Shown here in pieces: positions 1 through 9,577 of a DNA stretch of 64,000 nt. The position numbers and the translations under genes are program-made. This DNA is from Asticcacaulis sp. MM231 (lineage in GTDB: Bacteria; Pseudomonadota; Alphaproteobacteria; Caulobacterales; Caulobacteraceae): NCBI RefSeq assembly GCF_964186625.1, contig NZ_OZ075108.1, forward strand, positions 682,001 through 746,000, given 5' to 3'. How positions within the stretch are numbered: position 1 is the stretch's first letter; every line of letters begins with the position of its first letter. The notes beneath the pieces were generated by a model. The model was given only the letters and a program-made list of their open reading frames with translations. It did not search any database and was not told where the DNA came from.

Positions 1-809
1 ACGCCAAAGCCTTTCCTGGCACGGTGCGCCGCTACTGGGTCTATGTGCCGGCCGGCTATGACGTCAAACGTCCGGCCAATCTCTTGGTGTTTCAAGACGG
101 CCAGCGCGCGCTCAATCCCGGCGGTCCGCTGCGCGTCAATACCGTGCTGGACAATCTGATCGCCGAAGGTGCTATCCCGCCCACGATCGGCGTCTTCGTC
201 ACGCCCGGCAATCTCAGCGAACGCTATCCGGATAATCTCGGCATGAGCAATCCCGATCATCGTGCCAGGGAATATGACGCGGTGGGCGATGACTATGGCC
301 GGATGCTGATCGAGGAGCTTTTGCCCGAGGTGGCGAAGACCTATGCCTTTTCGAGCGATCCGAAGAAACGCGTCATCGGCGGCACCTCCTCTGGAGCTAT
401 CGCCGCCTTTACCGTGGCGTGGAATCACCCGGAAGCGTTTGGCAATGTCATCAGCCTGATCGGCTCCTATACGTCGATCGGTATGCATCCGGCGACGGCG
501 ACCGCGCCCTTTGTTCCCGGCGGTGACATCTATCCCGGCCTGATCCGCAAATCGAAGATCCGGCCCTTGCGCCTCTTCATCCAGGATGGTTCGAACGATC
601 TCGACAACGAACACGGCAACTGGTTCCTGTCCAATCAGCAGATGGTGAAGTCACTGGAATGGGCCAATGCCAATGCTGACCCATGGAAGCTGGGACCAGC
701 GCGCTATGACCTGAAATATGTCTGGGGCGATGGCAGCCATTCCGACCAGCACGGAGGCGCGATGCTGCCGGATATTCTGCGGTGGATCTGGCGCGATGAT
801 GTGAAGTAA
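1..809 (+). CDS. Enterochelin-esterase-like alpha/beta hydrolase (3' part)
   Basis: The gene runs in from the left edge; the reading frame is open from base 3 and 268 residues are visible. It belongs to the Fes/esterase-D type of alpha/beta hydrolases, which cleave esters such as siderophore, sugar or peptide esters. The nucleophile elbow reads GGTSSGA, and the tail has the expected acidic region (DGSNDLDNEHG) and a late His in DGSHSDQHGG. The N-terminal part (signal peptide or CBM-like domain) lies outside the window, so location and substrate cannot be judged. Class is fairly sure, substrate unknown. Confidence 0.75.
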   Translation, partial: AKAFPGTVRRYWVYVPAGYDVKRPANLLVFQDGQRALNPGGPLRVNTVLDNLIAEGAIPPTIGVFVTPGNLSERYPDNLGMSNPDHRAREYDAVGDDYGRMLIEELLPEVAKTYAFSSDPKKRVIGGTSSGAIAAFTVAWNHPEAFGNVISLIGSYTSIGMHPATATAPFVPGGDIYPGLIRKSKIRPLRLFIQDGSNDLDNEHGNWFLSNQQMVKSLEWANANADPWKLGPARYDLKYVWGDGSHSDQHGGAMLPDILRWIWRDDVK

Positions 810-815
810 GGCCAC

Positions 816-870
816 CCACAGATGACACAGATTTTTAGAAAGAGAAAGAATCCACAGATAAGCACAGATA
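816..870 (+). repeat. Left arm of a long inverted repeat (CACAGAT-type)
   Basis: This arm starts with CCACAGATGACACAGATTT and ends with AATCCACAGATAAGCACAGA. The reverse complement of 2250-2318 carries the same blocks in the same order (CCACAGATTGCACAGATTT, then AATCCACAGATAAG), with a more variable purine-rich centre. Without the insertion sequence the two arms would be only about 100 bases apart, so they look like the ends of one MITE- or REP-like element of roughly 220 bases. Confidence 0.75.
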
Positions 871-896
871 GCCCGTTAGGAGGTGGCTGGGACTAA

Positions 897-2171
897 CAGT
901 CTGCTGAAAAAGGCTTTGCCTTTGGCCTTTCCGCATTTTTGCGTAAGTCTCTTGGTCTTTTATGTGTCTTCATTCGTTGTTGTTTTTGTTGCTTTCCTAA
1001 ATTTAGACGGACCCCTCCTATGCGGTTAGCAACTTGGGTATCCGGATGAGGTTGTAGGCTATGAGATTGAGCAGAAAATCTCCAGCTACAGCTTCAAGGC
1101 CGCGATGCTTTGTCTTACGCATCGTGCCGTGCTGCTTGCCCCAACCGAAGATGCACTCGATCATCTTTCGCCGGGTCTGTGACATTGCGTAGCCATCGCT
1201 GGCGGCCGTTTCATCGTCGATGATGGTCGTTCTGGTCTTGCCGGTTTTAGTCGTGGCGTTATTACGGGCGACATGCGGCTCCACGCCAAGATTGCGTAAG
1301 GCTTCGCCATGTGCAGCGACATCATAAGCCTTGTCTTCGCCTACGGTCGCCGGCTTGCCGGTGTGCTTGACCCTAACCGCCAGCATGGCTTCGGATGCCT
1401 CGCGCTCGGCCGTGCCGGTGGCTTGGGTGACAACGCTACCAACCGCCAGTCCGTTGCGGTTCTCCATCAGCGCGTGGCCCATGTAGCACAGCTTCGCTTC
1501 ACGGCCCTGAGCCTTGCGGTACAAGCGGCTGTCGCCATCGGTCGTCGAGACGTGGGTGTCATTGCCGCGTTTCTGATTATGGAAGTCAGACCCGTCCGTA
1601 TCGTCCGGCCCGTCCTTCGGCTTGAAGCTCTTGAACGAAGCCCAGGCTTCAATCAGCGTGCCATCCACTGAGAAATGCTCGTCCGAGAGTAAGGGCGTAA
1701 CCTTTGGGTGGCACAGCAAGGCCGTCATGAACTTCGTAAAAACATCACCCTTCTGCAGGCGCTCACGGTTCTTGGTGAATGTCGTCGCCACCCACACAGC
1801 CGCGTCGGGTGACAAGCCCACGAACCATCGAAACAGAAGGTTGTAATCCAACTGCTCCATCAACTGGCGTTCCGAGCGGACGCCGTAGAACACCTGCAGA
1901 AGCAAGGCGCTCAGTAACTGTTCCGGTGGAATGGAAGGGCGCCCTTCCTCAGAATACATCGCCGAAAAGTCCGCGTTCAGGTCGACCAGAACCGCGCGAA
2001 CCAACTCACGAACCTTGCGAAGAGGATGCGTATCCGGAACGCGTTCTTCCAACGATATGTACGAAAATAATCCGCCCTGATCCCGAAACTCGCCACGCAT
2101 TGGTTCCTCCTTCTCGCTCAAGAAGGGAATCACGGCAAAATCAAAATGACCAGAGGTTTTTCAGCAGACTG
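897..2171 (-). mobile_element. Intact IS5-family insertion sequence
   Basis: The element is 1275 bases long. Its ends are perfect 15-base inverted repeats (CAGTCTGCTGAAAAA at 897-911 and its complement at 2157-2171). A 4-base direct repeat CTAA flanks it (893-896 and 2172-2175), the target duplication expected for IS5-type elements with YTAR targets. It carries one full-length transposase on the minus strand. Perfect ends and target duplication indicate a recent insertion. It lies between the esterase and ilvD and does not break either. Confidence 0.95.
1018..2100 (-). CDS. IS5-family DDE transposase
   Basis: 360 residues. The chosen ATG at 2100 follows a strong ribosome binding site (AAGGAGGAACCA); an ATG 11 codons upstream is less likely. 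The N-terminal half is the DUF772/InsH-type region, and the C-terminal half is a DDE RNase-H fold. The visible catalytic elements are an Asp in FSVDGTLIEAW, an Asp in VGEDKAYD, and the Glu of RRKMIECIFGWGKQ, which matches the Y-R-E-K signature of this superfamily. There is no stop or frameshift, so it is probably active. Confidence 0.93.
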   Translation of the reverse strand: MRGEFRDQGGLFSYISLEERVPDTHPLRKVRELVRAVLVDLNADFSAMYSEEGRPSIPPEQLLSALLLQVFYGVRSERQLMEQLDYNLLFRWFVGLSPDAAVWVATTFTKNRERLQKGDVFTKFMTALLCHPKVTPLLSDEHFSVDGTLIEAWASFKSFKPKDGPDDTDGSDFHNQKRGNDTHVSTTDGDSRLYRKAQGREAKLCYMGHALMENRNGLAVGSVVTQATGTAEREASEAMLAVRVKHTGKPATVGEDKAYDVAAHGEALRNLGVEPHVARNNATTKTGKTRTTIIDDETAASDGYAMSQTRRKMIECIFGWGKQHGTMRKTKHRGLEAVAGDFLLNLIAYNLIRIPKLLTA

Positions 2172-2183
2172 CTAAAGCTTATT

Positions 2184-2200
2184 GAGCGCCTTTGGCGCTC
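2184..2200. other. Perfect short hairpin beside the IS
   Basis: GAGCGCC, three T, GGCGCTC: a perfect 7-base stem with a 3-base loop just right of the target duplication. It belongs to the sequence that existed before the IS arrived and sits in the loop between the two CACAGAT arms. No poly-T follows, so it is not an obvious terminator. Function unknown. Confidence 0.5.
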
Positions 2201-2249
2201 GGACGGCACGAACAAAGAGTCACCATCCCCTAGCACACGCTCTGACCAT

Positions 2250-2318
2250 CTGCTTATCTGGCTTATCTGTGGATTCCTTCCCTTCCTGATCCTTCCTCTA
2301 AATCTGTGCAATCTGTGG
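2250..2318 (-). repeat. Right arm of the CACAGAT-type inverted repeat
   Basis: Contains CTTATCTGTGGATTCC and AAATCTGTGCAATCTGTGG. It is the inverted partner of 816-870, with a longer purine/pyrimidine-rich middle. GCTTATCTG occurs twice in a row at its inner edge. See the left arm for interpretation. Confidence 0.72.
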
Positions 2319-2374
2319 ACCGCTTTTCTTCACTCCACCTCAAAGCCATCGCAAAAATCATTGCCTAAAACCGC

Positions 2375-2397
2375 ATGAGGCCTATATAGAGCCTCAT
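2375..2397 (+). promoter_or_regulatory. Leader hairpin before ilvD
   Basis: ATGAGGC, nine bases (ctatataga), GCCTCAT: a 7-base stem about 50 bases before the ilvD start. It could be part of the transcribed leader, or the A/T-rich loop could overlap a promoter. I see no leader peptide rich in branched-chain codons, so classical attenuation is not supported. Confidence 0.3.
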
Positions 2398-2444
2398 CCC
2401 GCAAAGCCTTGTTTCTCTTATATTTGCTTACACAGGTAACGACC

Positions 2445-4310
2445 ATGCCCGCTTTACGCTCCCGCACCACCACCTTTGGCCGCAACATGGCGGGCGCACG
2501 GGCGCTCTGGCGCGCGACCGGCATGAAGAACGAAGACTTCTCTAAGCCGATCATCGCGGTGGTCAATTCCTTCACCCAATTCGTACCCGGCCACGTCCAC
2601 CTGAAGGACCTGGGCCAGCTTGTGGCGCGTGAGATTGAAAAGGCCGGCGGCGTCGCCAAGGAATTCAACACCATCGCGGTTGATGACGGCATCGCCATGG
2701 GCCACGGCGGCATGTTGTACAGCCTGCCGTCGCGCGATCTGATCGCCAACTCGGTGGAATACATGGTCAACGCCCACTGTGCCGACGCCATGGTCTGTAT
2801 CTCCAATTGCGACAAGATCACGCCGGGCATGCTCAATGCCGCCCTGCGCATCAATATCCCCGTCATCTTCGTCTCCGGCGGCCCGATGGAAGCCGGCAAG
2901 GTGGTCTGGCCCGACGAGAACGGCGTGGCCAAAATGCACGCGCTCGATCTGGTCGACGCCATGATGCAGGCCGGTGATGAACGCATTTCCGACGCGCAGG
3001 TGCAAGCCGTTGAAGAGGCCGCCTGTCCGACCTGCGGGTCGTGCTCCGGCATGTTTACCGCCAACTCGATGAACTGCCTGACCGAAGCGCTGGGCCTTTC
3101 GCTGCCGGGTAACGGCACCACGCTTGCCACCCACTCCGACCGCGAGCGCCTGTTCTGCGAAGCCGGCCGCACCATCGTCGATCTGTGCGAGCGCTGGTAC
3201 GATCAGGATGACGCCAGCGTGTTGCCGCGTTCTATCGCCACGCGCGAAGCCTTTGAAAATGCCATGACGCTCGACGTCGCCATGGGCGGTTCGACCAACA
3301 CCGTGCTGCACATCCTCGCCGCTGCTCAGGAAGCCGGCGTCGATTTCACCATGGCCGATATCGACCGGATTTCACGCAAGACGCCCTGCATCTGCAAGGT
3401 GGCGCCGGCCTCGGCCGATGTGCATATTGAGGACGTTCACCGCGCCGGTGGCATTGTCGGGATCCTGGGCGAACTGCACCGCGGCGGCCTGATCCATGGC
3501 GAACTGCCGACCATTCACAGCCCCTCGATGGCGGCGGCGCTGGCGCACTGGGACATCAAGTCTTCCAACGATTCTTCGGTGGCTGAGTTCTTCAAGGCGG
3601 CGCCGGGCGGCGTGCGCACCACCCAGGCCTTCTCGCAATCTAAGCGCTGGGATGATCTCGATACCAACCGCCAGTCGGGCGTGATCCGCTCGGTCGAAAA
3701 CGCCTTCACCAAGGATGGCGGGCTGGCGGTACTTTACGGCAATATCGCCGAAAAAGGCTGTATCGTGAAGACGGCCGGAGTTGATGAATCGATCTGGAAG
3801 TTTACCGGCAAGGCGCGTGTGTTTGAATCCCAGGACACGGCGACGACGGCGATCCTCAACAACCAGATCGAGGCTGGCGATGTGGTGGTGATCCGCTACG
3901 AAGGCCCCAAGGGCGGACCGGGCATGCAGGAAATGCTCTATCCGACCACCTATCTGAAATCCAAGGGCCTGGGCAAGGCCTGCGCGCTTCTGACCGATGG
4001 CCGTTTCTCTGGCGGCACGTCAGGCCTTTCCATCGGTCACGCTTCGCCGGAAGCGGCCGCCGGCGGTCTGATCGCGCTGGTGGAAGATGGCGATTCTATC
4101 GAGATCGACATCCCTAACCGCACCATCCATCTGGTGCTGTCGGATCGTGAGATCGCCGAGCGCCGCGCTGCCGAGGAACATCGTGGTGAGGATGCCTATA
4201 CGCCGAAGAACCGCGAACGTTATGTCTCGACGGCGCTCAAGGCCTATGCCGCCATGGTCACCTCGGCCGATACCGGCGCCGTGCGCGATCTCAGCCTGTT
4301 GAAGCGCTGA
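2445..4310 (+). CDS. ilvD: Dihydroxy-acid dehydratase
   Basis: 621 residues, the usual length (E. coli IlvD is about 616). It dehydrates 2,3-dihydroxy-3-methyl acids in valine, isoleucine and leucine synthesis, using an iron-sulfur cluster. The start [18 protein letters not shown] aligns with the family start, which rules out an ATG-like start 12 codons upstream. Cluster and active-site signatures are present: [10 protein letters not shown], and [16 protein letters not shown] with several Cys. The C-terminal half contains [14 protein letters not shown], typical of IlvD/Edd proteins. It stands alone, with the IS and the inverted-repeat element just upstream. Confidence 0.97.
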   Translation: MPALRSRTTTFGRNMAGARALWRATGMKNEDFSKPIIAVVNSFTQFVPGHVHLKDLGQLVAREIEKAGGVAKEFNTIAVDDGIAMGHGGMLYSLPSRDLIANSVEYMVNAHCADAMVCISNCDKITPGMLNAALRINIPVIFVSGGPMEAGKVVWPDENGVAKMHALDLVDAMMQAGDERISDAQVQAVEEAACPTCGSCSGMFTANSMNCLTEALGLSLPGNGTTLATHSDRERLFCEAGRTIVDLCERWYDQDDASVLPRSIATREAFENAMTLDVAMGGSTNTVLHILAAAQEAGVDFTMADIDRISRKTPCICKVAPASADVHIEDVHRAGGIVGILGELHRGGLIHGELPTIHSPSMAAALAHWDIKSSNDSSVAEFFKAAPGGVRTTQAFSQSKRWDDLDTNRQSGVIRSVENAFTKDGGLAVLYGNIAEKGCIVKTAGVDESIWKFTGKARVFESQDTATTAILNNQIEAGDVVVIRYEGPKGGPGMQEMLYPTTYLKSKGLGKACALLTDGRFSGGTSGLSIGHASPEAAAGGLIALVEDGDSIEIDIPNRTIHLVLSDREIAERRAAEEHRGEDAYTPKNRERYVSTALKAYAAMVTSADTGAVRDLSLLKR

Positions 4311-4376
4311 TCTTAACGCTTGCGAACGGCGGAAATCTGCCGCACCTTGGCGCCCTTAAGACAGGGGAGCCGGGGC

Positions 4377-5060
4377 ATGGACAGACGATATGTGATGGCG
4401 GGGGCTTTAAGCCTCTTCGCGCTGGGACTTTCCGAAGAGGCTTTGGCCAAGCTGGGTTTGTCCGACAAGGATGCGCAAAGCGGCCTGCGCCAGATTCTGA
4501 AACAGGGCACCGAAGCCGCCGTGACGCGGTTGTCGCAAACCAACGGCTACTGGAACGACCCGACGGTGCGTATACCCTTGCCGAAGACCCTGGCGCAGAC
4601 GCAAAAGCTGCTCAAGCCGATCGGTCAGTCCGGTGTGCTCGATGATCTGCACCTGCGCATGAACCGCGCCGCTGAAACCGCGGCGCCGGTGGCCAAGGGG
4701 TTGTTCGTCGATGCCATCCAGTCGATGACGATCAAGGACGCGGTCGGCATCGTCAAAGGTGGCAACACCTCCGGCACCGACTATCTCAAAAAGACGACCA
4801 CGCCGCGCCTGACCACAGCCTTTAAGCCGCCGATGCAGAGCGCCATGCAGGCGACCGGCGCCGTCGATTATTTTGATCGTGCCATCCGCCGCAATAATCT
4901 GCAGAGCTATTTTAAGACCGACGCCAAGACCTATCTGGGGGATTATGCTGTTGGCCTCGCCCTGCAGGGGCTGTTTCATTATGTCGGCACGGAAGAGGTT
5001 GCCATTCGCCGCGATCCGGCCAAGCGCACAACGGATATTCTGAAGACGCTGTTTGGCTAA
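4377..5060 (+). CDS. DUF4197 family secreted protein
   Basis: 227 residues. The start at 4377 is preceded by GGGGAG; an in-frame start 19 codons earlier has no ribosome binding site. The N-terminus (MDRRYVMAGALSLFALGL, then an Ala-rich stretch ending ALA) looks like a signal peptide, so the protein is probably periplasmic or a lipid-free outer-compartment protein. The body matches the DUF4197 pattern (repeated LPKTL, FVDAIQSMTIKDA and GNTSGTDYLKKTT blocks). The family has no firmly known function. It follows ilvD by 66 bases and could be co-transcribed. Confidence 0.75.
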   Translation: MDRRYVMAGALSLFALGLSEEALAKLGLSDKDAQSGLRQILKQGTEAAVTRLSQTNGYWNDPTVRIPLPKTLAQTQKLLKPIGQSGVLDDLHLRMNRAAETAAPVAKGLFVDAIQSMTIKDAVGIVKGGNTSGTDYLKKTTTPRLTTAFKPPMQSAMQATGAVDYFDRAIRRNNLQSYFKTDAKTYLGDYAVGLALQGLFHYVGTEEVAIRRDPAKRTTDILKTLFG

Positions 5061-5062
5061 CT

Positions 5063-5083
5063 CCAAAATTCTATGAATTTTGG
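5063..5083. terminator. AT-rich hairpin between convergent genes
   Basis: CCAAAATTC, TAT, GAATTTTGG: a perfect 9-base stem just after the DUF4197 stop and before the chemoreceptor, which converges on it. The usual U tract is missing, so this is a possible bidirectional transcript end rather than a clear intrinsic terminator. Confidence 0.4.
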
Positions 5084-5134
5084 CAAGCGTGACCACGCGC
5101 CCGAGCTGTTGCGAGGCATCTCTTACTAAGAATT

Positions 5135-6622
5135 TTAGGCGACGAGAACCTCGACGTCCGCCTTCACCTTTTCGGACGCTTCGGCGACATTTTGGAAGGT
5201 GTGATTGATATGGCCAAGGCTGTCATTGATCTGGCTGATCGCTGAAACCGCCGACTGCATGTTTGCGGTAATTTCACTCGTTACCATGTCCTGTTGCTCG
5301 ATGGCGCCGGCCACCGAGGTGACGTTATCGAGCACATCGTTCATCGAGGTCGAGATCAGGGTGAGCGCATCGACCACTTCGCCGGTAACCGACTGCATGG
5401 TGGCGATCTCGGCGGCAATGGTCTTGGTCGAGGCCGCGGCCTGATTGGCTAGATTTTTCACTTCCGAAGCGACGACCGCGAAGCCCTTGCCGGCCTCACC
5501 AGCGCGGGCGGATTCGATGGTAGCGTTGAGCGCCAGCAGGTTTATCTGGCCGGCGATATTCTGGATCAGGGTGACGATGTTGTTCATCGCCGCCGCCGAT
5601 TTGTCGAGCGAAGCGGCCGAGTGATTTGCATTTTCAGCATGGCGGAACACGCCCTGTACACTGTTGCGCGCATTGCCCATGCTGTTGGAAATTTCGCGCA
5701 CACTCTGGCTCAACTCTTCCGAGGCGGCAGCCACCGAATTGATGATCGCGCCGGTTTCCGATGAGGCGGTGGTGGCCGATGACGTCATCTGCGTCGCCTC
5801 GGTCATCTGCGTCATCACGTCGCCGAGGTCGCTGTTGATGGTGTTGCCGAGAGTCTCGTTGCGCATGCGCTTGCGCACCGCCTCGGTGGTGTCGATGGCG
5901 AACTTGACCACCTTCACAACGGTGCCGGTATCATCGAGGATCGGGTTGTAGGTGGCCTGGATATAAACTTCGCGGCCACCCTTGCCGAGGCGCTTATACT
6001 CCGCCGCCTGGAACTTGCCTGCGCGCAGGTCGTCCCAGAAACGGCGATAGTCGGCGGAGGCGACATAGGCCGGTTCGCAGAACTGGCTGTGGGGACGGCC
6101 CCTGATCTCGTCGATACGGTAGCCCAGCACACTGAGGAAATTGTCATTGGCGGTGATGACCTCACCCTGCGGCGTGAATTCGATGACCGCCTGCGAGCGT
6201 TGCAGGGCGTCGATCTTACCGCGCTGGTCGATCTCGTTCATCTTCGCCGCGGTGATATCCGAGGCAAACTTGACCACCTTGATGACACGGCCGGTCATAT
6301 CGCGGACCGGATTATAGGTGGCCTGCAACCAGACAACCTTGCCGGCATTACCGAAGCGCTTGAACACATTGGACTGGAAGCGGCCTTCGCTGAGATCGCT
6401 CCAGAAGCGACGATAGTCGTCGCTGGCGGCGTAGGATTTGTCGCAGAACAGACTGTGTGACTTGCCCACGATCTCATCGAGCCGATAACCCATAGTCTCC
6501 AGGAAGTTCGCATTGGCGGTCAGAATTTCGCCCTTGGGCGTAAACTCGATGACAGCCTGTGAAGCGCTGAGCGCAGCGACAATACCTTTAGTTTCGCTAG
6601 CGGCCTGTTTGGAGAAAAACAT
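5135..6622 (-). CDS. Soluble PAS-PAS methyl-accepting chemotaxis protein
   Basis: 495 residues. Start at 6622 (MFFSKQ), preceded by AAGGA and AGGGA; an upstream in-frame ATG extension of 30 residues looks unlike coding sequence. There are two homologous PAS domains (about 20-130 and 145-252; compare [14 protein letters not shown] with [14 protein letters not shown]), then an MCP signalling domain with the conserved hairpin tip [20 protein letters not shown]. There is no transmembrane segment, so it acts in the cytoplasm, like BdlA/Aer-2-type receptors that read redox, haem or small ligands. It should feed a CheA/CheW system encoded elsewhere. Confidence 0.9.
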   Translation of the reverse strand: MFFSKQAASETKGIVAALSASQAVIEFTPKGEILTANANFLETMGYRLDEIVGKSHSLFCDKSYAASDDYRRFWSDLSEGRFQSNVFKRFGNAGKVVWLQATYNPVRDMTGRVIKVVKFASDITAAKMNEIDQRGKIDALQRSQAVIEFTPQGEVITANDNFLSVLGYRIDEIRGRPHSQFCEPAYVASADYRRFWDDLRAGKFQAAEYKRLGKGGREVYIQATYNPILDDTGTVVKVVKFAIDTTEAVRKRMRNETLGNTINSDLGDVMTQMTEATQMTSSATTASSETGAIINSVAAASEELSQSVREISNSMGNARNSVQGVFRHAENANHSAASLDKSAAAMNNIVTLIQNIAGQINLLALNATIESARAGEAGKGFAVVASEVKNLANQAAASTKTIAAEIATMQSVTGEVVDALTLISTSMNDVLDNVTSVAGAIEQQDMVTSEITANMQSAVSAISQINDSLGHINHTFQNVAEASEKVKADVEVLVA

Positions 6623-6950
6623 GATCCCTGGTTCCTTGGGACATTTGCCCCTGTATTTGCGAAGACATAAGCCTTGTGAGACGCTTTTTTGTATATGCAT
6701 TGCGGTTAACAAGCTCTTAGCGGATGCCCCTTTCAGGGGAAATAATCATTGAAATTTCAACAACTTGAACGGTTGTTTCTTGGCGGGCATGTCTTCATGC
6801 GGGAAAAGTATAACTTCGTTCTTCAAAGTCGGTCGAATAGTTTCCGCAAGGTGAGGCGCAAGATTTTGTTTCCCAAGGCGACCTCTTCAGGTTAACCTTC
6901 ACGTAAAGTGGGGCCAACCCGCGCAAATTACAGATTAAGGGAAACGTGCC
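6623..6950. other. Intergenic region between divergent genes
   Basis: About 330 bases between the chemoreceptor (minus) and the acyl-CoA ligase (plus). It holds a CCCC-TTTCA-GGGG hairpin (6727-6739), an AACAAC/GTTGTT dyad around 6760-6777, and the CtrA-like motif. No gene is seen. It must contain the promoters of both neighbours. Confidence 0.5.
6706..6720 (-). promoter_or_regulatory. Possible CtrA-type box upstream of the chemoreceptor
   Basis: TTAA, seven bases, TTAG: one base off the TTAA-N7-TTAA box bound by CtrA in Caulobacterales, about 85 bases before the chemoreceptor start. CtrA controls motility and chemotaxis genes there, so the place is sensible. The motif is short and could occur by chance. 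Confidence 0.25.
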
Positions 6951-8585
6951 ATGCTGGGTCTGATGATGGATGCGCCTTTGCTCATCCCCTCCATCCTTGA
7001 TTATGCGTCGAGATATCATCCGAACACGGAGATCGTGTCGCGCAACGAAGACCACAGCCTGCATCGTTACACCTATGCCGAGGCGGCGGTGCGCACGCGC
7101 AAGCTGGCCAATGCGCTGAAGACGCTGGGGCTTAAGCCCGGTGATCGCGTAGCCACCCTGGCGTGGAACAACTACCGCCATTTCGAACTCTATTACGGTG
7201 TGCCCGGCGCCGGCATGGTGTGCCACACGGTCAATCCGCGCCTGTTCAGGGAACAGATCGAGTTCATCATCAACGATGCGCAGGATCAGTACATCTTCAC
7301 CGATCCCTGTTTTGCGTCGCTGGTCGAGGCCATGATCATCAACCTGCCTTCGGTCAAGGGCGTGGTGGTGATGGGCAGCCGCGAGCAGATGCCGGGCAAT
7401 ATCCTGCATCGCGCCCTGTGCTACGAAGACCTGATCGCGCCGGAATCACCGTTGCATGAATGGGAGCCGTTTGACGAGAAGACGGCTTCGGGGCTTTGCT
7501 ACACCTCGGGCACGACCGGCCATCCGAAAGGTGTGCTCTATACCCACCGCTCGACCGTGCTGCACGCTCTGGCGATCAATCAGCCCGGCATGTTTGGCTT
7601 TGGGCAGAACGAGACCGTCCTGCCGGTGGTGCCGATGTTCCACGTCAACGCCTGGTGCGTGCCCTATGCGGCGCCGCTCGTGGGCGCGCGGCTGGTCTTG
7701 CCGGGGCCACGTCTCGATGGTGCCGGCCTGCTGGAGGTCATCCGCGGTGAGGGTGTCACCGTTTCGGCCGGGGTGCCGACCATCTGGATGAACCTGCTCA
7801 ATTTTTGCGATGAACACCAGCAGTCGGTGGCGCCGATGCGCCGAGTTGTGGTCGGCGGGGCCGCCTGTCCGCAGACCCTGATTGAGCGCTTCGCCGCCCA
7901 CAAGGCGCTGGCCATTCAGGGCTGGGGCATGACCGAAACCTCGCCGCTCGGTTCGGTGAGCGTGCTCGACGCGCGCCACGAAACTTTGAGTGAAGAGGCG
8001 CGTATGGGGCTGATGCTCAAGCAGGGCCGCAGCCCCTACGGCATCGAAATGCGCATCACCGATGCCGAGGGCAGGGCGCTGCCATGGGATGGCAAGGCGC
8101 GCGGCGAGCTTGAGGTGCGCGGACCATGGGTGATCTCGGCCTATTACAATCTCGATGACGACAGCCAGTTCACTAAGGACGGCTGGTTCCGCACCGGCGA
8201 TATTTCGACCATTGATCCGGATGGATTCATGAGCATTGTCGATCGCGTTAAGGACGTCATCAAGACCGGCGGCGAGTGGATCAGCTCTATCGAACTGGAA
8301 AACCTGGCGCTGCAGCATCCGAGCGTGCGTGAGGCCGCCGTCATTGCCCGCGCGGATGCCAAGTGGAGCGAACGCCCGCGCTATATTCTGGCCCTGCATC
8401 CCGGCAAGACGATCACCGGGCCTGAGTTGCGCGCCACCATCGAGCCGTTCGTGGCGCGATGGTGGATTCCGGAGGATTTCATCGTGGTGGATGAGATTCC
8501 CCACAGCGCGACGGGCAAGATCCTGAAGACAGAACTGCGGGAAAAATTCGGCGCTGAGCAGCACCCTGCCGCGCTAAAGATGTAG
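6951..8585 (+). CDS. Acyl-CoA ligase of the DmdB / medium-chain type
   Basis: 544 residues, an AMP-forming (ANL) ligase that joins a carboxylic acid to CoA through an acyl-adenylate. Visible motifs are the P-loop [18 protein letters not shown], the hinge region GWFRTGD, and the catalytic Lys in [14 protein letters not shown]. The N-terminus [16 protein letters not shown] resembles 3-methylthiopropionyl-CoA ligase (DmdB) and related fatty-acid ligases. The ATG at 6951 follows AAGGGAA at good spacing. No beta-oxidation genes lie beside it, so the substrate (short or medium fatty acid, or methylthiopropionate) is open. Confidence 0.88.
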   Translation: MLGLMMDAPLLIPSILDYASRYHPNTEIVSRNEDHSLHRYTYAEAAVRTRKLANALKTLGLKPGDRVATLAWNNYRHFELYYGVPGAGMVCHTVNPRLFREQIEFIINDAQDQYIFTDPCFASLVEAMIINLPSVKGVVVMGSREQMPGNILHRALCYEDLIAPESPLHEWEPFDEKTASGLCYTSGTTGHPKGVLYTHRSTVLHALAINQPGMFGFGQNETVLPVVPMFHVNAWCVPYAAPLVGARLVLPGPRLDGAGLLEVIRGEGVTVSAGVPTIWMNLLNFCDEHQQSVAPMRRVVVGGAACPQTLIERFAAHKALAIQGWGMTETSPLGSVSVLDARHETLSEEARMGLMLKQGRSPYGIEMRITDAEGRALPWDGKARGELEVRGPWVISAYYNLDDDSQFTKDGWFRTGDISTIDPDGFMSIVDRVKDVIKTGGEWISSIELENLALQHPSVREAAVIARADAKWSERPRYILALHPGKTITGPELRATIEPFVARWWIPEDFIVVDEIPHSATGKILKTELREKFGAEQHPAALKM

Positions 8586-8589
8586 CGCG

Positions 8590-9474
8590 CTATTTCAGCG
8601 GCAGAAACAGTTCAACGACCACATCATGCGTCGATCTGTCCGGAGCGAATGAGAAGTGCCGCTGACAATAGATCGGAAAGTCACGCGCCTCTTCGCCGCT
8701 GGCGGGCAGCCAGTCGCGATAAAGATAAAGCGCGGCTGGCTCCAGGTTGTGGGTATTTTGCACGACGCGCAATACTGCGCAGCGTCCACCGGGTATCACG
8801 CCCGCTTGCATGATATCGTCGTCAGGGTCGATCGGCAAATTCGTCCCGACACACAGATCCATGCTGTAATCGGCCGGGTTCGCGGGGGTTCTCTCCGAAC
8901 GGAAAACGTTGAAGGTCGGGCTCGTTTCGGGTGACAAGCCGGAGGCCTTGCGCCAGGCAATGAACCGCTGGATGGTCTCTTCGAGTGTGGCCCGGTCACC
9001 GCGATGCTCCATAATCGCTACCGGCGTGGGGGCAACATCCCGGATCAGGACGTCGTTGTGGTCATAGGTGATCGGCATAAGCTTGCTCCTGGCGTTGTCG
9101 AGAGGCCCGAAGGCCGAAAGCCACGGCGCCCAGTCGGGCGATTTCCGGAAGGACGATGGCGATTGCCTGAACCTTTGCCGAAAGGCGCGGGCGAAGGCGT
9201 CCGGGGCATCGTAACCGGCATCCATCGCTATATCCGTGATGCTTTGGCCGTCTATGTTAGCCAACTGATGCGAAGCGCGTTTCATGCGGGCAAGCTGGAC
9301 ATAGCGATGCACGGACAACCCGAAGGTTGAGGTGAACTGCCGGTGAAAATGGAACTTTGAGAAGGCTGCGACTCCGCTCAAGCTTTCCAGGTCCAGATCA
9401 CCGTCAAGATGCTGGTCTATGTAGTCCAGCACCCGTTGCATCCGGGCATGGTAGTTTTGAAGCACCGCCGTCAT
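8590..9474 (-). CDS. AraC-type regulator with GyrI-like effector domain
   Basis: 294 residues. Residues about 8-107 form two helix-turn-helix motifs of the AraC/XylS type (FSKFHFHRQFTSTFG, then DAFARAFRQRFRQSP). Residues about 150-294 form a GyrI-like/SoxS-effector domain that binds small hydrophobic or drug-like ligands (PVAIMEHRGD; PGGRCAVLRV). This N-HTH plus C-GyrI layout is that of Rob-like and related drug-sensing regulators. It ends 4 bases after the acyl-CoA ligase and converges with it. The target is not evident; no efflux gene is adjacent. Confidence 0.88.
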   Translation of the reverse strand: MTAVLQNYHARMQRVLDYIDQHLDGDLDLESLSGVAAFSKFHFHRQFTSTFGLSVHRYVQLARMKRASHQLANIDGQSITDIAMDAGYDAPDAFARAFRQRFRQSPSSFRKSPDWAPWLSAFGPLDNARSKLMPITYDHNDVLIRDVAPTPVAIMEHRGDRATLEETIQRFIAWRKASGLSPETSPTFNVFRSERTPANPADYSMDLCVGTNLPIDPDDDIMQAGVIPGGRCAVLRVVQNTHNLEPAALYLYRDWLPASGEEARDFPIYCQRHFSFAPDRSTHDVVVELFLPLK

Positions 9475-9577
9475 CGTCTTGTCTCCGTGGCGGAACCATC
9501 TAGCCGTACAAGCCTATAACACGCTCGACCGATCTTGCGCTTTGGCGATCAAGTCAAGGCGCGTGAAGATGCAGATT

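Noticed and set aside
816..2318. CRISPR-like repeats in the CACAGAT arms
   Set aside because: The repeats are inverted, imperfect and only two in number, with no spacer regularity.
2454..3311. Long open frame antisense to ilvD
   Set aside because: Composition is that of a reversed high-GC gene, no ribosome binding site, and ilvD is certain on the other strand.
6891..6910. Second CtrA-like motif before the acyl-CoA ligase
   Set aside because: TTAA-N7-GTAA differs at the second half and the gene is not an obvious CtrA target.
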